Below, one piece after another: positions 1 to 8,375 of a stretch of 13,006 nucleotides of DNA. The stretch's first letter is position 1, and each line of letters opens with the position of its first letter. Source of the DNA: Geosiphon pyriformis. Lineage: Eukaryota > Glomeromycota > Glomeromycetes > Archaeosporales > Geosiphonaceae. A program made the translations under genes and the position numbers. Below the pieces are notes generated by a model. That model saw only the letters and a list, made by a program, of their open reading frames with translations. It was not told where the DNA came from and made no database searches. Location of the stretch: NCBI GenBank assembly GCA_016748015.1, contig JAAOMT010000446.1:251752-264757 (forward strand). Reading direction: 5' to 3'.

Positions 1-140
1 TGCTGTACGATCAACTTTGAAACCCAGTTGGTTTACTAGTTGAAGCGTTATGATGCTTCCAGCAGATCTGCTGTCTAAGATAAGTTTGATTAGAGTATTG
101 TTTACAGTGGCTTCTATATACATAGTAGTGATTGGGCATT
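1..140 (-). other. Element A aspartic protease, N-terminal part with altered active site
   Basis: The frame reads CPITTMYIEATVNN, then LIKLILDSRSAGSIIT, then a helix-like VNQLGFKVD before the window ends. Retropepsin-type proteases carry D-S/T-G at the catalytic position; here 67-75 encodes D-S-R. The catalytic Asp is present but the conserved Gly has become Arg, explained by one GGA-to-AGA transition. The second half of the fold is outside the window. It would have cut the gag-pol polyprotein. Confidence 0.88.
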
Positions 141-609
141 TTTCATCCAATACTGCTCCACTGAATATAGCCTCGTTTTTCTCTAATTCAAAAGGAAAAA
201 TAGCTGCAAGGCTGCTATTTTTGGTGGCAACTGCTGGTGGTATTGTCTGGCTCAATTTGTTGGAGGAATTTTTGGTTCTGTTTATGTTTCTACTATCATT
301 GTTTCTGATAATTAGATTTTCTGGTATATTAAGGTAAGTTTGTTGATAATTTTGGTAGTTTAGATTGGTTTGCTGATTGGTTTCAGCACAGTTTGGATTC
401 CTCTAGACCAATGCATTCTGGTTCTACATGGGCTGATTTTGGGCCTCGAGATGCCAATTTGGGTTGGCTATTATGGGCTGTTGCTAGTATACTCCTTGAT
501 TTTGATACATGGTGGGATATTGGCATGGTATTGGCATGTACTGGTTTCTGGGCATTTGGGGTGGCATGTAGTAATTATTTTCGCATGCTTCCTGTATCAT
601 TTGCATTCA

Positions 610-651
610 ACATTGACTAATTAAATGTCTTACGTGTTTGCAAAAATGGCA
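610..651 (-). other. CCHC zinc knuckle of element A gag (intact)
   Basis: The 14 codons read CHFCKHVRHLISQC, an exact C-X2-C-X4-H-X4-C retroviral-type zinc knuckle, the nucleic-acid-binding motif at the gag C-terminus. All four metal ligands are kept. The knuckle is immediately followed by a TGA (607-609) and preceded by another TGA (697-699). It is in the same frame as the protease motif further left. Confidence 0.92.
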
Positions 652-2268
652 GGTGCGCATTTCTGTTCTGAATTCCTGGCACAATGAGCAATTATTTCAA
701 CTGTCGCTAACTTCCTGGCTGTGTCTTTGGGGTGGTTGATATGTATTTCTTCTCAGATCCGGGATGAAGTAACTTTCTATTTTCTTAGAAAGTTCCTCTC
801 CTAATTGCATTATTCTTTTTTCTAATGTTTCTGTCTTATTTTTTTCTATTACCATGTTAACTATTTGACTATGGTTAGCTTCTTTCTCAGCTGATTCAAG
901 GGCTCTGGTGAGCGTAATGGCTTCTGGTAAGGAATTAAGATGGGCAGAGCGTACTCTTCCTAAAATGCTGCTTTTTATTTCTCTAATAAACTGATTTAAA
1001 ACCTGAAGATCAGTGTAGTATCCTTGTTCAATTGCTTCAATCTGACAGTGAATTTGATTGAATTGAGCAAAGTATTGGGTGACAGTTTCACCAGTATTTT
1101 GCTTGATAGTATTGAATTTGTTTTGTAGTTAAATTATGGCATTTGGGTCACTAAAATACTCCAAGAGTGCATTTTTAAATTTGGCAAAGCTCCTGGGTTT
1201 TGTTTCCAGGCTTTGATACTATGAGTTGGCTGTGCCTTTTAGGAAGAAAGGTAATGTTTGAATTGCTCTTTGGTTGTTCCAGTTATTTGTCTGGATGGCT
1301 TTTTGTGCTTCTCTGAGCCACGTGTGCATGTCCATTTCTTTTTCTTCTTCTGAAAAATCTGTTAGTCTTGCAATATATGATGTGGCCATTTTGTTGCCGT
1401 TTTCTGTTGGTGGGCTTATTGGTCTAAGAGAAGGTGGAATGATATTTCCTTGAGTGTTCCTGAAGGTGGCTTTCTTTATATCTGGTTTTTCTTTTTGATC
1501 ACGAGTTTCTTGGTTTCTGGACTAGTTGTTTGTTCCAGTGACTGGTCTTGTGATTGTTTTTTTGCTGGTCTCTTTTTCGGATTCTGATTCAAACTTCTCT
1601 TCACAGTTTTCAAACCCTGTTCCGAATTTTGGCTGAAAAAAAGAGTTTTAGAATAGTGATGAATATTCTCTTGTAATTAGTATGTCTTCCCAGTTATGTT
1701 GTTTAATTTTATCAGTATAATTAGGAGTTCTTGGCATTTGTGGAGTTGATGTTGATGATGATGCAGCTCCTAATAGAATTTGTATCTTATTTTCTGGTGA
1801 AAAATAGTATAATTTATCTTCTGGTGAATAAATATGTTGTTTCTTTATTGATTAAGTAACAGTTTTCTTTGGTGTTTGAGCAGGTGTTTCTAGTTTTTGC
1901 TGGTTACTTTCCTGATTAGTTTCTGAATTTTCTTTGGTTTTGTTGACGCATTTCCTAGTGTTTCTTGTAAATATTAGAAAATTTTCATTGGCATATTGCT
2001 CAATTTTTCAATGGATTTTGACAATAGTTGCAGTTATTACTGCTATTTTTTTTGTAGTGTATTGTAATAATTCTTTATACAATCCAAGTTTTGCATTGTG
2101 TGGTTCTTCTTCCTTTCTTATATGATAATTTATTCTGGCATTGATATAATAAGTGAGGGCAGATTCTGCTAGACAACACTCTTCTGGTAATCCAAGATTA
2201 CTTTGATTTTGTGTGTAAATAGCACAGCAGAATTCAAGAACAGTAAGGTTAGAGGTTTTTGTTGCCAC

Positions 2269-2660
2269 TTTTGTCTTTTCCTTTTTAGCAATAAATTATT
2301 GCTAATTATTATTTCCTTTTTGATTTTCTTTCCTCATAGGAAGCACCAAATATTACGGGATGGTTTTTTTGTTATATTTAATTGCCAATATTCTGTTTTA
2401 ATTGCAATCAGTCTTTTGTGAGTTCCTCAATTCTATTTGTGTAATAATGTCACTGTTATACGGAAAGCTTTCTTTTTAATGTCACAATGTAAGTTATTCT
2501 TCAATTTCTGATTGTTGTGTGTGTTTATGTACTCCTTCTCAGAGGCTGAACTGAAATTTACCCACTGTCTGGGGTCTTCTCTGAGGCTATCCTTGCAATT
2601 GCCTAATGTGTTTCTCTAATCTAGAAACACAGAAGATTAATGGTTTTTAGCACTTTTCCT
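2269..2660 (-). other. Leader and possible 5' LTR end of element A (non-coding)
   Basis: This stretch lies directly upstream of element A gag. It is less AT-rich than the sequence to its right and has no long frame, as expected for a retrotransposon leader and LTR. On the minus strand it contains TTTGGTGCTTCC (complement of 2339-2350), about 70 bp before gag. TGGTGCTTCC could be a tRNA primer-binding site, but the preceding bases are not the usual CA that ends an LTR, so the site is only a candidate. A near-perfect 13-bp direct repeat (2535-2547 and 2576-2588, one mismatch) and a perfect stem-loop (2608-2630) also lie here. LTR limits cannot be fixed because the other LTR is outside the window. 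Confidence 0.5.
2608..2630. repeat. 8-bp perfect inverted repeat (stem-loop)
   Basis: GTGTTTCT at 2608-2615 and its complement AGAAACAC at 2623-2630 are separated by seven bases. It could form a hairpin in DNA or RNA, or be a two-fold binding site in the putative LTR of element A. Its role is unknown. Confidence 0.7.
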
Positions 2661-3039
2661 AATTCTTACAATAAAGCTTTTATCAATTAGTAACAACGTG
2701 AATAATCTTGATCAAAAATTATTCTTTCAAGGGATTCAGTTGATAAATGATAGTTTTATTCAATAAATAATACAAGTAAGTTTCTTAATACTTTGGGTTG
2801 TGATAATTCAGTTTTAAATATTCTTTTTCATTTCTTTTTGATTTAAAGATTTCTTGGGATATTTAATTTGAAAGTATGATTTAAAGTGGAGTTTGTTGGA
2901 TAAAATTGGATCTATTGCTTGATAAATTATGATTTTTATTACTTGATTCTCTTTTCTCAATATTAAAACTACTGTATATATACATGTTTGTAGTTCTACA
3001 AGAAAACATATTGTAATACTTTTTTTTGATATTTCAACC
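2661..3039. other. AT-rich spacer, no gene seen
   Basis: This is non-coding AT-rich sequence between the putative 5' end of element A and the 23-bp tandem repeat. Stops are frequent in all frames. It may include the outer part of the LTR of element A, or sequence left by the deletion that removed the end of element B. I see no motif that decides between these. Confidence 0.5.
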
Positions 3040-3131
3040 TGGTGTTTGCTGCTATCACCAGTTGGTGTTGGCTGCTATTGTGAACTGGTGCTTGCCACTA
3101 TTGCAAGATGATGTTTACTACTATATTAATC
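3040..3131. repeat. Tandem repeat, four units of 23 bp
   Basis: Units start at 3040, 3063, 3086 and 3109, with an exact period of 23 bases. The first begins TGGTGTTTGCTGCTATCACC, the second TGGTGTTGGCTGCTATTGTG, the third TGGTGCTTGCCACTATTGC and the fourth TGATGTTTACTACTATATT. The fourth unit differs from the third mostly by G-to-A and C-to-T changes. The array sits where element B similarity stops, so it may mark a junction or belong to an unidentified element end. Confidence 0.85.
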
Positions 3132-3204
3132 ATTACTTTTCTAAGATTATTACTGCGCTATATTATGATTGAATAGTTTATATTATTTTTATGATTCTTT
3201 TGCT

Positions 3205-3399
3205 AAATTCTTAAACTGTAACACTGTTCTCAAAAAATTACCTAATACATCTGTGGTAATAATGAATAGTTTGCTGTAATCTAAATAGATTAATACTGAT
3301 GCTTGAATAAGCTTTTTTTTAAGATGTTAAAAGCTTTTTGTTGAGCTTCCATTCATTTATATTTTACATTCTTTGCTTGAAGTTGGTGAAATAGTTAAC
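3205..3399 (-). pseudogene. Element B RNase H, N-terminal fragment
   Basis: After the RT, HQLQAKNVKYK and QQKAFNILKKSLF lead to DYSKLFIITTDVLGN, where the Asp codon at 3249-3251 is the first catalytic residue of the RNase H fold. This part is in a different frame from the RT. Similarity fades by about 3205, before the remaining catalytic residues, and no integrase follows. The truncation adjoins the 23-bp tandem repeat. Confidence 0.8.
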
Positions 3400-4162
3400 C
3401 CAATTTAGAGAAATTCTGAATAAAGTAACTGTAGTATCTAGCAAATCTCAAGAATGCTCTTAATTTTATAAGATTTGTTGATATTAGAAAGTTTTTAACT
3501 ATTTTGATTTTATCTGAATTTATTTTGATGTTATCTTTGCTTACCACATGTTTCAAAAATTTCAGTTCTGTTTTGTCAAAAAAGCACTTGTTTGTATTTA
3601 ATTTTAATTTGGTTCTTTTTAATTTTTTAAATACTTGTTAAAAATAATAAAGATAATTATCTAATATTTTAGAAAACACATTTGTGTCATCCAAGTAAAC
3701 TATTACTGACTTTTATATTAATCTAATATAAATAATTTCTATTAGCCATTAGAATATGACTGGGGTATTTATTAAGCTAAATAGCATCACATTAAATTCA
3801 AAGTTCTCTTTTTTGGTTGTAAACACTGTCTTTTTTTTGTTAGCTAAGTTTATGGCTATTTGCCAATAATTACTGTCTAAATCTAATGTTAAAAACTATT
3901 TTTTTCCTCCAAATGCATCAAATAGTTCTTAAATCTATGGAATTAGATAGCTTTTTTCATGAGTAATACTGTTGAGCTTTATGTAATTCACACAAAAGTG
4001 GATTTTTCTATTTTTCTTTCAAACTAGTACCACTAGTAATAACTATGAATTTATTGATAGTTGAATTAACCTATTGTTTAATATTTAGTTGATTTCTTGT
4101 CAAATAATTTTATGGCTTGTTGGTAGTACTCTATATGTTCTTTGTTTTATTGGCATTGTATC
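3400..4162 (-). pseudogene. Element B reverse transcriptase, degenerate
   Basis: The frame beginning at 4162 reads DTMPIKQRTYRVLPTSHKII, then NGKI-type sequence ending IHFCVNYIKLNSIT. Motif A follows as TLDLDSNYWQIA (catalytic Asp codon 3881-3883), then KKENFEFNVMLFSLINTP (motif B region). Motif C is VIVYLDDTNVFSK, with the YLDD box at 3686-3697. The thumb and connection region reads VFKKLKRTKLKLNTNKCFF, KFLKHVVSK and LRAFLRFASYYSYFIQNFSK. The catalytic Asp residues are still encoded, but stops interrupt the domain. It would have copied element RNA into DNA. These motifs give a secure call. Confidence 0.93.
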
Positions 4163-4499
4163 TTGAATTGCATATATTGAAGTGAGTTTAAGTTTTTTAA
4201 GTTTATTTATTTCAATTGTTTTGGTTGAAGCAAATAGCATTTTTTTTATTTATAAATAGTTTGTAATGTAATATCCACATATCTGCACAGTTATAAAAAA
4301 TCTGGAATAATGTTTGGTGGTTAATTCTTAACTTTAGTGCTCAAGTATCTAATGATAGTTTTGCTTAGTATTTTAATAGTGTTTTCAGTTATATTATAGA
4401 TGAGAATTTTAATGTGTTTATAGTTTTAGCTAATATGTAGAAATTGGTGATTTCAATCTTCTCTGATTTACAAATAGTTAGTTCTGCTTTAAAAATTTG
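4163..4499 (-). pseudogene. Element B connector between dUTPase and reverse transcriptase
   Basis: Fragments in shifting frames read HIKILIYNITENTIKI, then NIIPDF, RYVDITLQTIY and KKCYLLQP, the usual segment joining the dUTPase to the RT in this family. About 30 residues expected before the RT appear to be deleted near 4165, where LQYMQFK is followed almost at once by DTMPIKQ in another frame. It has no catalytic motif. Confidence 0.7.
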
Positions 4500-5342
4500 A
4501 GATTGATTTCTCACTTTTTTTATTATTATTGCCATATACTAGTCATATAGTAGAATAAAAACTGATTGATTGGTGAAGATAATTTCTTTCTTATTAATAA
4601 TTTTTTTCTCTGCTATATTGACTAGTATATCTATTCTATTTGTTAATCCAAATCCATTTTTTCTTCTAACTGTAATTTCTAATTTTTTTTTTGTTTCTAC
4701 TGGCACTAATTGAACTATTTTCGCCAGAAATAAAAATATTAACTGTGGTATTTTTTGTTTAGTTCAATTATGTATTCTTTTTTTAAATTATTTTGTAGTA
4801 TTGTAATAATATTTCCTATATATTCTGTATCAATTATTCCTTCTCTGATTAATCTCTTTTTTCACTAAACTAGATCTAAATGTTAATTGAACTATTGTTG
4901 TTGCCAGAATTTTTAGTGTTATTTTTAGATCTATATTGGTATGTAAATATAGTTTCAATCTGATGACAGTTTTTTCTGGATATCTGAAATCAAATTTTGT
5001 ATTAATATTATATACACATTTTGGCATAATATTTTTATCATTATTGTTAAACCATTTAAGTTTTTGCTTCATTAATAGATCTGAAAGTATGATATATTGT
5101 TTAGAATTGTAATCAAAGTTTGAATTATTGTTGTTATTACCATAGTGAACAAAGTTGAAATTGTTGTTGTTATTATTATCAGAGTCTAAATTGGGCTTAA
5201 ATTTTAATTTTGATTCTACTGCATATTTGCTGATTGGTTTTTTTTTTTCAAAAATCAAATAAATCATGTGTAGTAGTAGATTGTAAATAATATTACAATT
5301 ATTACAATATTGAAAATCACACAAAATTATACAATAGTCACA
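4500..5342 (-). pseudogene. Element B second Cys cluster and dUTPase domain
   Basis: From 5342 the frame reads CDYCIILCDFQYCNNC, five cysteines in C-X2-C-X3-C-X4-C-X2-C. An Asn-rich low-complexity spacer (DSDNNNNNNFNF and a second Asn run) follows, then a trimeric-type dUTPase domain. Motif 1 survives as NTKFDFRYPEK (from 5003; usual form A-G-F/Y-D-L). Motif 2 is FRSSLVKKEIN (SRSS core, about 4880-4848). Motif 3 is GIIDTEYIGNI from 4840, reached only after a frame change consistent with a 2-base deletion near 4845. It is followed by TILQNNLKKEYIIELNKK. Past about 4760 the frame breaks repeatedly. dUTPases hydrolyse dUTP and so limit uracil in newly made DNA. The open stretch 4830-5324 starts at TTG, not ATG, so it is part of the broken polyprotein and not a separate gene. 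Confidence 0.87.
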
Positions 5343-6139
5343 TAGTCAAATATTGAGCTGTTTTAAGTACTGCTCTTGCTCTTCTCTAATGAGTGCTAAT
5401 TCTTAATAGTTTTTGTGGAATTGTTCTAGATCTATAACATTAAGGATAATATCAAAATTTGGGACCCAAACAGTTTTTTGTGTTCTAATAGGTTGTTTTT
5501 AATTGTTTTTATTTCTTTTGGAGATGCATCTTCGATTTTGGTGATTGTTATTAACCAGATTTCATTATTGTTATGTAGACAATTATCCAAATGTTTTATG
5601 ACTCTTCTTCAAATACTGTTTATTGGCATTTTTTTTTTACTCAATTGCTGATTAGAATCATGTATTGGCACAATTTATTGCATATTTTTTTATAACCAAA
5701 AATATCATTCCACATTTCTTTACTTAAAAGAGTTTTTTTACAAACAAAACATAGTTTGTTGTTCTATTTTTCTTGTCTTTTTAGTAATTCAAAATGTTCA
5801 AAGATGTATAAACAAGAGTAGTACTTGGTTGTCATTGGCTATTCTTTATTGTTACCACAACATGTGCCTATTGTTAACAATTTTTTATTACAATTGACAC
5901 AGATTAGTTTGAGTTAATAATAGATTAACTGGCTTTAATTGGTAATAATATAAGAAATATATGTAAAGGTGGTTGCTTAGAGCATTTTTTCTTCTCTTTC
6001 TTTCTTTTTTTTTTTTTTTCTTATGTGAGTACTGGTAATAAGTTGTTATAGCTGTTGTTAGCCCAAGAGACTTGGTAAGTTTTCCAGGTAGGTTTTTTTC
6101 CCTCAAATTTGATTAGTAATAGTTGGATAGTGGCTGCTG
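5343..6139 (-). pseudogene. Element B linker with a Cys4 module between protease and dUTPase
   Basis: After the protease the frame continues with PTWKTYQVSWAN (near 6090), then a low-complexity tract that includes a long T run on the plus strand (about 6006-6020). Between about 5760 and 5650 the frame reads NKLCFVCKKTLLSKEMWND, then KKICNKLCQYMILIS. This gives C-X2-C-X19-C-X3-C, a plausible zinc-binding module. I recognise this segment as typical of the dUTPase-bearing Gypsy family but know of no assigned function. Stops and frame changes interrupt it. Confidence 0.75.
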
Positions 6140-6535
6140 GCTTAAAGTGATCACAAGTGGTAGATACTCAAGTTTGCAGACCATTTTTATTAAGCTATAG
6201 CTTCTGGGTATTTTAGTTAAGCACAGTGTTTGTTTTGAATAACCAGTTATTACTAACTAATGCTTAGTATTGTGTGGTTTTTATTACTAATACTTTGATT
6301 GGCACAAGAATACCATTTACTTCAAAAAAAAAGTTGTTAATTTCACTAATTAGAATCTTTATTGTTTTATTAGCTATTATGATTCTGGTACTAGTAGCAT
6401 AATCAACTCAGCAATCTAATTGATTTATAAGTTTTTATGTAATGATACTGCCTGCTGGACTACTATTAAGAATTAGCTTAATAAGCTGGCCATTAACTTT
6501 AGTGTCAGTATATATTGTGGTAATTGGTTTAGTAT
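6140..6535 (-). pseudogene. Element B aspartic protease, degenerate
   Basis: From 6530 the frame reads KPITTIYTDTKVNGQ then LIKLILNSSPAGSIIT, matching the same segment of element A. The D-S/T-G active site has become N-S-S (6459-6467), so both the catalytic Asp and the Gly are lost. Further left come TRIIIAN, EVNGILVPIKVLVI and ALVSNNWL, the remaining strands of a retropepsin-like fold, interrupted by stops. It once processed the polyprotein; the lost Asp rules out activity. Confidence 0.86.
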
Positions 6536-6659
6536 TAAGAGCAGTTCTACTAAATAATAGTGTTTTTAATAGAATTTTTATTTTAAAAGAGAATATTGTG
6601 GTAAGTAATTCATTTTCTGTGATTGTTGTTGGTAAAATATTGTTGGTGAGTAGTTAAGT

Positions 6660-7825
6660 TTGATTGAATTTCTGTTTGTTGAGTTAAGCATCTTTTGGAG
6701 TAACAAGAAGACTTAAATAGTTCTGGATGTTCAGGTTTTGGGTATAGTAATTTTCTAGATTTTGGTGTCATGTTCTCAATAGTTGACTTGATAAGCTAGA
6801 AATTGGTTGGTGTATTATTATTGCTGATCTTCAATTCTGTTAAATCTAAATGGTCCTTAGTCTTTGGTTTTTATTTTAATATAAGTTTTATAATAATATT
6901 TGAAATAGTTAAAGTTAATAGATAATTTGTGACTGTGGTTAATATATTATCAGTGTTAAAAGTTGATAAATTAGCAGTAAGTATATTGTTTGTTGTGTTA
7001 TTAAGATGTAATAAAATTAATATGAGTCTTGATTTGATTGATAATTCGGAATTTTAATTTGTAAATATTCTTGTTTATCATAATAATAGCAATTATACAT
7101 TTCTTGTTACCATTGTTAATTGGTTGATAATGATGGACATAGTTAATTTTGGAGATAATTTGGATTCTTTGGATTATTGTAATGTTATAAAAGTTGATAA
7201 ATGGCTTGATTGTTAGCTAAGTATCCTTCTAATTTTTGATTAATAGAATTACTGAATTGCTTCAACTTGGAGTTCAAGTTAAATGGTTTATTCATTACTA
7301 GATTAACAGTTTAAGCATAGTTGGTTTCCAGTTCAGCCAATTTAAAATTTTGGATATGTATAATTGTGTTTTAAAGTGTTTGTGGGTACAGTAGATGTAT
7401 GTATTATAAAAGACTACTACATAGACCATAAATGAATTGATTTAGAATCTGAAGCACTGTGAAGTAGTTTATATTAATCATTGTATTTGGCACAGATTTC
7501 TATAAAAGCATTATAGATAAGTGGTAACTGCTTCAGTGTCACTTTGTTTAATAGTAGTAAAAGCCATTGCTAAACAATTAATGCTGTTATTATTGCTAAA
7601 ATATCTTAAAAATTCAGTTTTGAATTCATTGAAGATTTGAGGTTTCTGAATTAAACTTTGATATCACAAGTTAGTAATATTTTGGAAAAAATATAAGATG
7701 GTTTGGAAAGCCTTGGCATTATCTCAATTATTGATAGTGATGGCTTTAGCAATATTGTTTAACTAAATTTGAATATTGTTTTTCTTATTATTGAATTTTT
7801 CTAATTTGGCAATGGGTGCTGTTAT
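6660..7825 (-). pseudogene. Element B gag, degenerate
   Basis: Similarity begins at about 7825 with PIAKLEKF and continues through AKAITINN, KPQIFNEFKTEFLRYFSNNN and TTIKQSDTEAVTTYL, the capsid-like core of Ty3/Gypsy gag. A second block reads LAELETNYA and VNLVMNK, then LKQFSNSINQKLEGYLANNQ. Several stops stand where conserved Trp or Gln would be, as in NLTNIT-type context followed by a stop and YQSLIQKP near 7690. The zinc-knuckle position (near 7050-7091) reads CYYYDKQEYLQI, so the second Cys and the His are both Tyr. No initiator can be chosen; upstream sequence is AT-rich repeat. The protein would have formed the element particle and cannot be made now. Confidence 0.88.
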
Positions 7826-8085
7826 CTAAATAAAAAAAGCAATCCAAAGTTATGAAGAAAATGTGACCAAAAACGTGACAACATAAAATAATACAGAATA
7901 ACATAAAAAAACACAAAATAATGCATAATAACTTAGGATAACATAATATAAAACTCGATAATATGTTATAACATGAAATAACTAATTGAAATATAAGATA
8001 ACTAATAATAATATAGAAAAATGAAATGATAAAAGAAATAGTGAAACAATAACTAACAAGAACAAAACAATTAAAAAAGCAATCC
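7826..8085. repeat. AT-rich degenerate short-repeat tract bracketed by 13-bp direct repeats
   Basis: Between 7880 and about 8030 the plus strand carries many loose variants of ACATAAAATA and ATAACATAA, with an irregular period of 10-12 bases. Exact copies of AAAAAAGCAATCC lie at 7833-7845 and 8073-8085, bracketing the tract. It sits where the leader or N-terminal part of element B gag would be expected. No coding similarity is visible. Confidence 0.6.
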
Positions 8086-8375
8086 TATAGAACCAAAAAA
8101 ATGTATAAAAATAAGTAGTTATAGAAGTTAAAAAGACAACCAAAAAAAGAATTAATTTTCTTTCTTTATAACTATTACATCTTATGAAAAATAAAAAATC
8201 TATTTAAAATCTGAAATCATTAATATATAATCATCAACTATTTTGTGTTTTTTTCATATTTATTACTGTTTTATACTTTTGTTCTGGGCCAAATGTTCTT
8301 AGCATAAATATTTTAAACTCTTAATGACTTAAACCAATTGCTTTTGATTATAATGATTGATAATACTAATTTATC
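8086..8375. other. AT-rich spacer, no gene seen
   Basis: This short non-coding stretch lies between the degenerate short repeats and the 405-bp repeat copy. It is dominated by A and T with scattered stops in all frames. It may be the decayed leader of element B, but nothing in it proves that. Confidence 0.5.

Larger units (their letters stand above)
1..2268 (-). pseudogene. Gypsy element A: gag and start of protease, broken by 11 in-frame stops, cut by left edge
   Basis: This is a Ty3/Gypsy gag-pol fragment. Gag would form the particle that packages the element RNA. Read from 2268 to 1, one single frame gives an N-terminal gag region (LEFCCAIYTQ, ALTYYINARINYH), a Ser/Glu-rich spacer, the retrotransposon gag core (MDMHTWLREAQKAI, ALLEYFSDPNAI, VTQYFAQFNQIH, LNQFIREIKSSILGR), a CCHC knuckle, a Gln/Asn/Pro-rich linker, and the protease start at the left edge. 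In-frame stops begin (first base on the minus strand) at 2010, 1854, 1650, 1524, 1221, 1131, 699, 609, 486, 426 and 405. I found no frameshift. The start is uncertain: no ATG follows the upstream in-frame stop at 2296-2298, and a GTG lies at 2266-2268 where coding similarity begins. Reverse transcriptase and integrase, if present, lie outside the window. The family call comes from recognised gag motifs and is strong; the host assignment is inference. Confidence 0.92.
3205..7825 (-). mobile_element. Gypsy element B: decayed gag-pol with dUTPase domain, 3' truncated
   Basis: This is a second Ty3/Gypsy element in the same orientation as element A. From right to left it keeps gag (from 7825), protease (about 6535-6140), a cysteine-rich linker, dUTPase (about 5003-4500), reverse transcriptase (4162-3400) and the first part of RNase H (to about 3205). 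The codon frame changes between gag, protease, linker, dUTPase, RT and RNase H, and stops are many, so it is a dead copy. The remaining RNase H, any integrase and the 3' LTR are absent. Its gag differs from that of element A, so the two are separate lineages or subfamilies rather than copies of one another. Base composition is more AT-rich than element A: I count 14 G/C in 5101-5160, against 25 in 1261-1320. Confidence 0.9.

Noticed and set aside
50-337. Plus-strand open frame of 95 codons with hydrophobic stretches, resembling another plus-strand frame at 6442-6657
   Set aside because: The two look like a conserved membrane protein pair, but both are the exact complements of the protease segments of elements A and B. 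Their similarity comes from the antisense of a conserved domain.
370-624. Overlapping plus-strand open frames at 370-624 and 393-620
   Set aside because: They are antisense to the Gln/Asn/Pro-rich linker of element A gag-protease, whose minus-strand frame carries recognisable motifs on both sides.
1934-2421. Plus-strand open frames at 1934-2125 and 2203-2421
   Set aside because: They are complements of the element A gag N-terminus and leader, with no recognised motif.
4830-5324. Minus-strand 164-codon frame as a free-standing Asn-rich gene
   Set aside because: It opens with TTG, and the Cys-rich coding similarity continues upstream of it in the same frame. It ends at a frameshift inside the dUTPase domain, so it is a fragment of the element B polyprotein.
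6001-6020. Pyrimidine-rich tract as a regulatory or splice signal
   Set aside because: It falls inside a decayed coding linker of element B and is better explained by homopolymer slippage.
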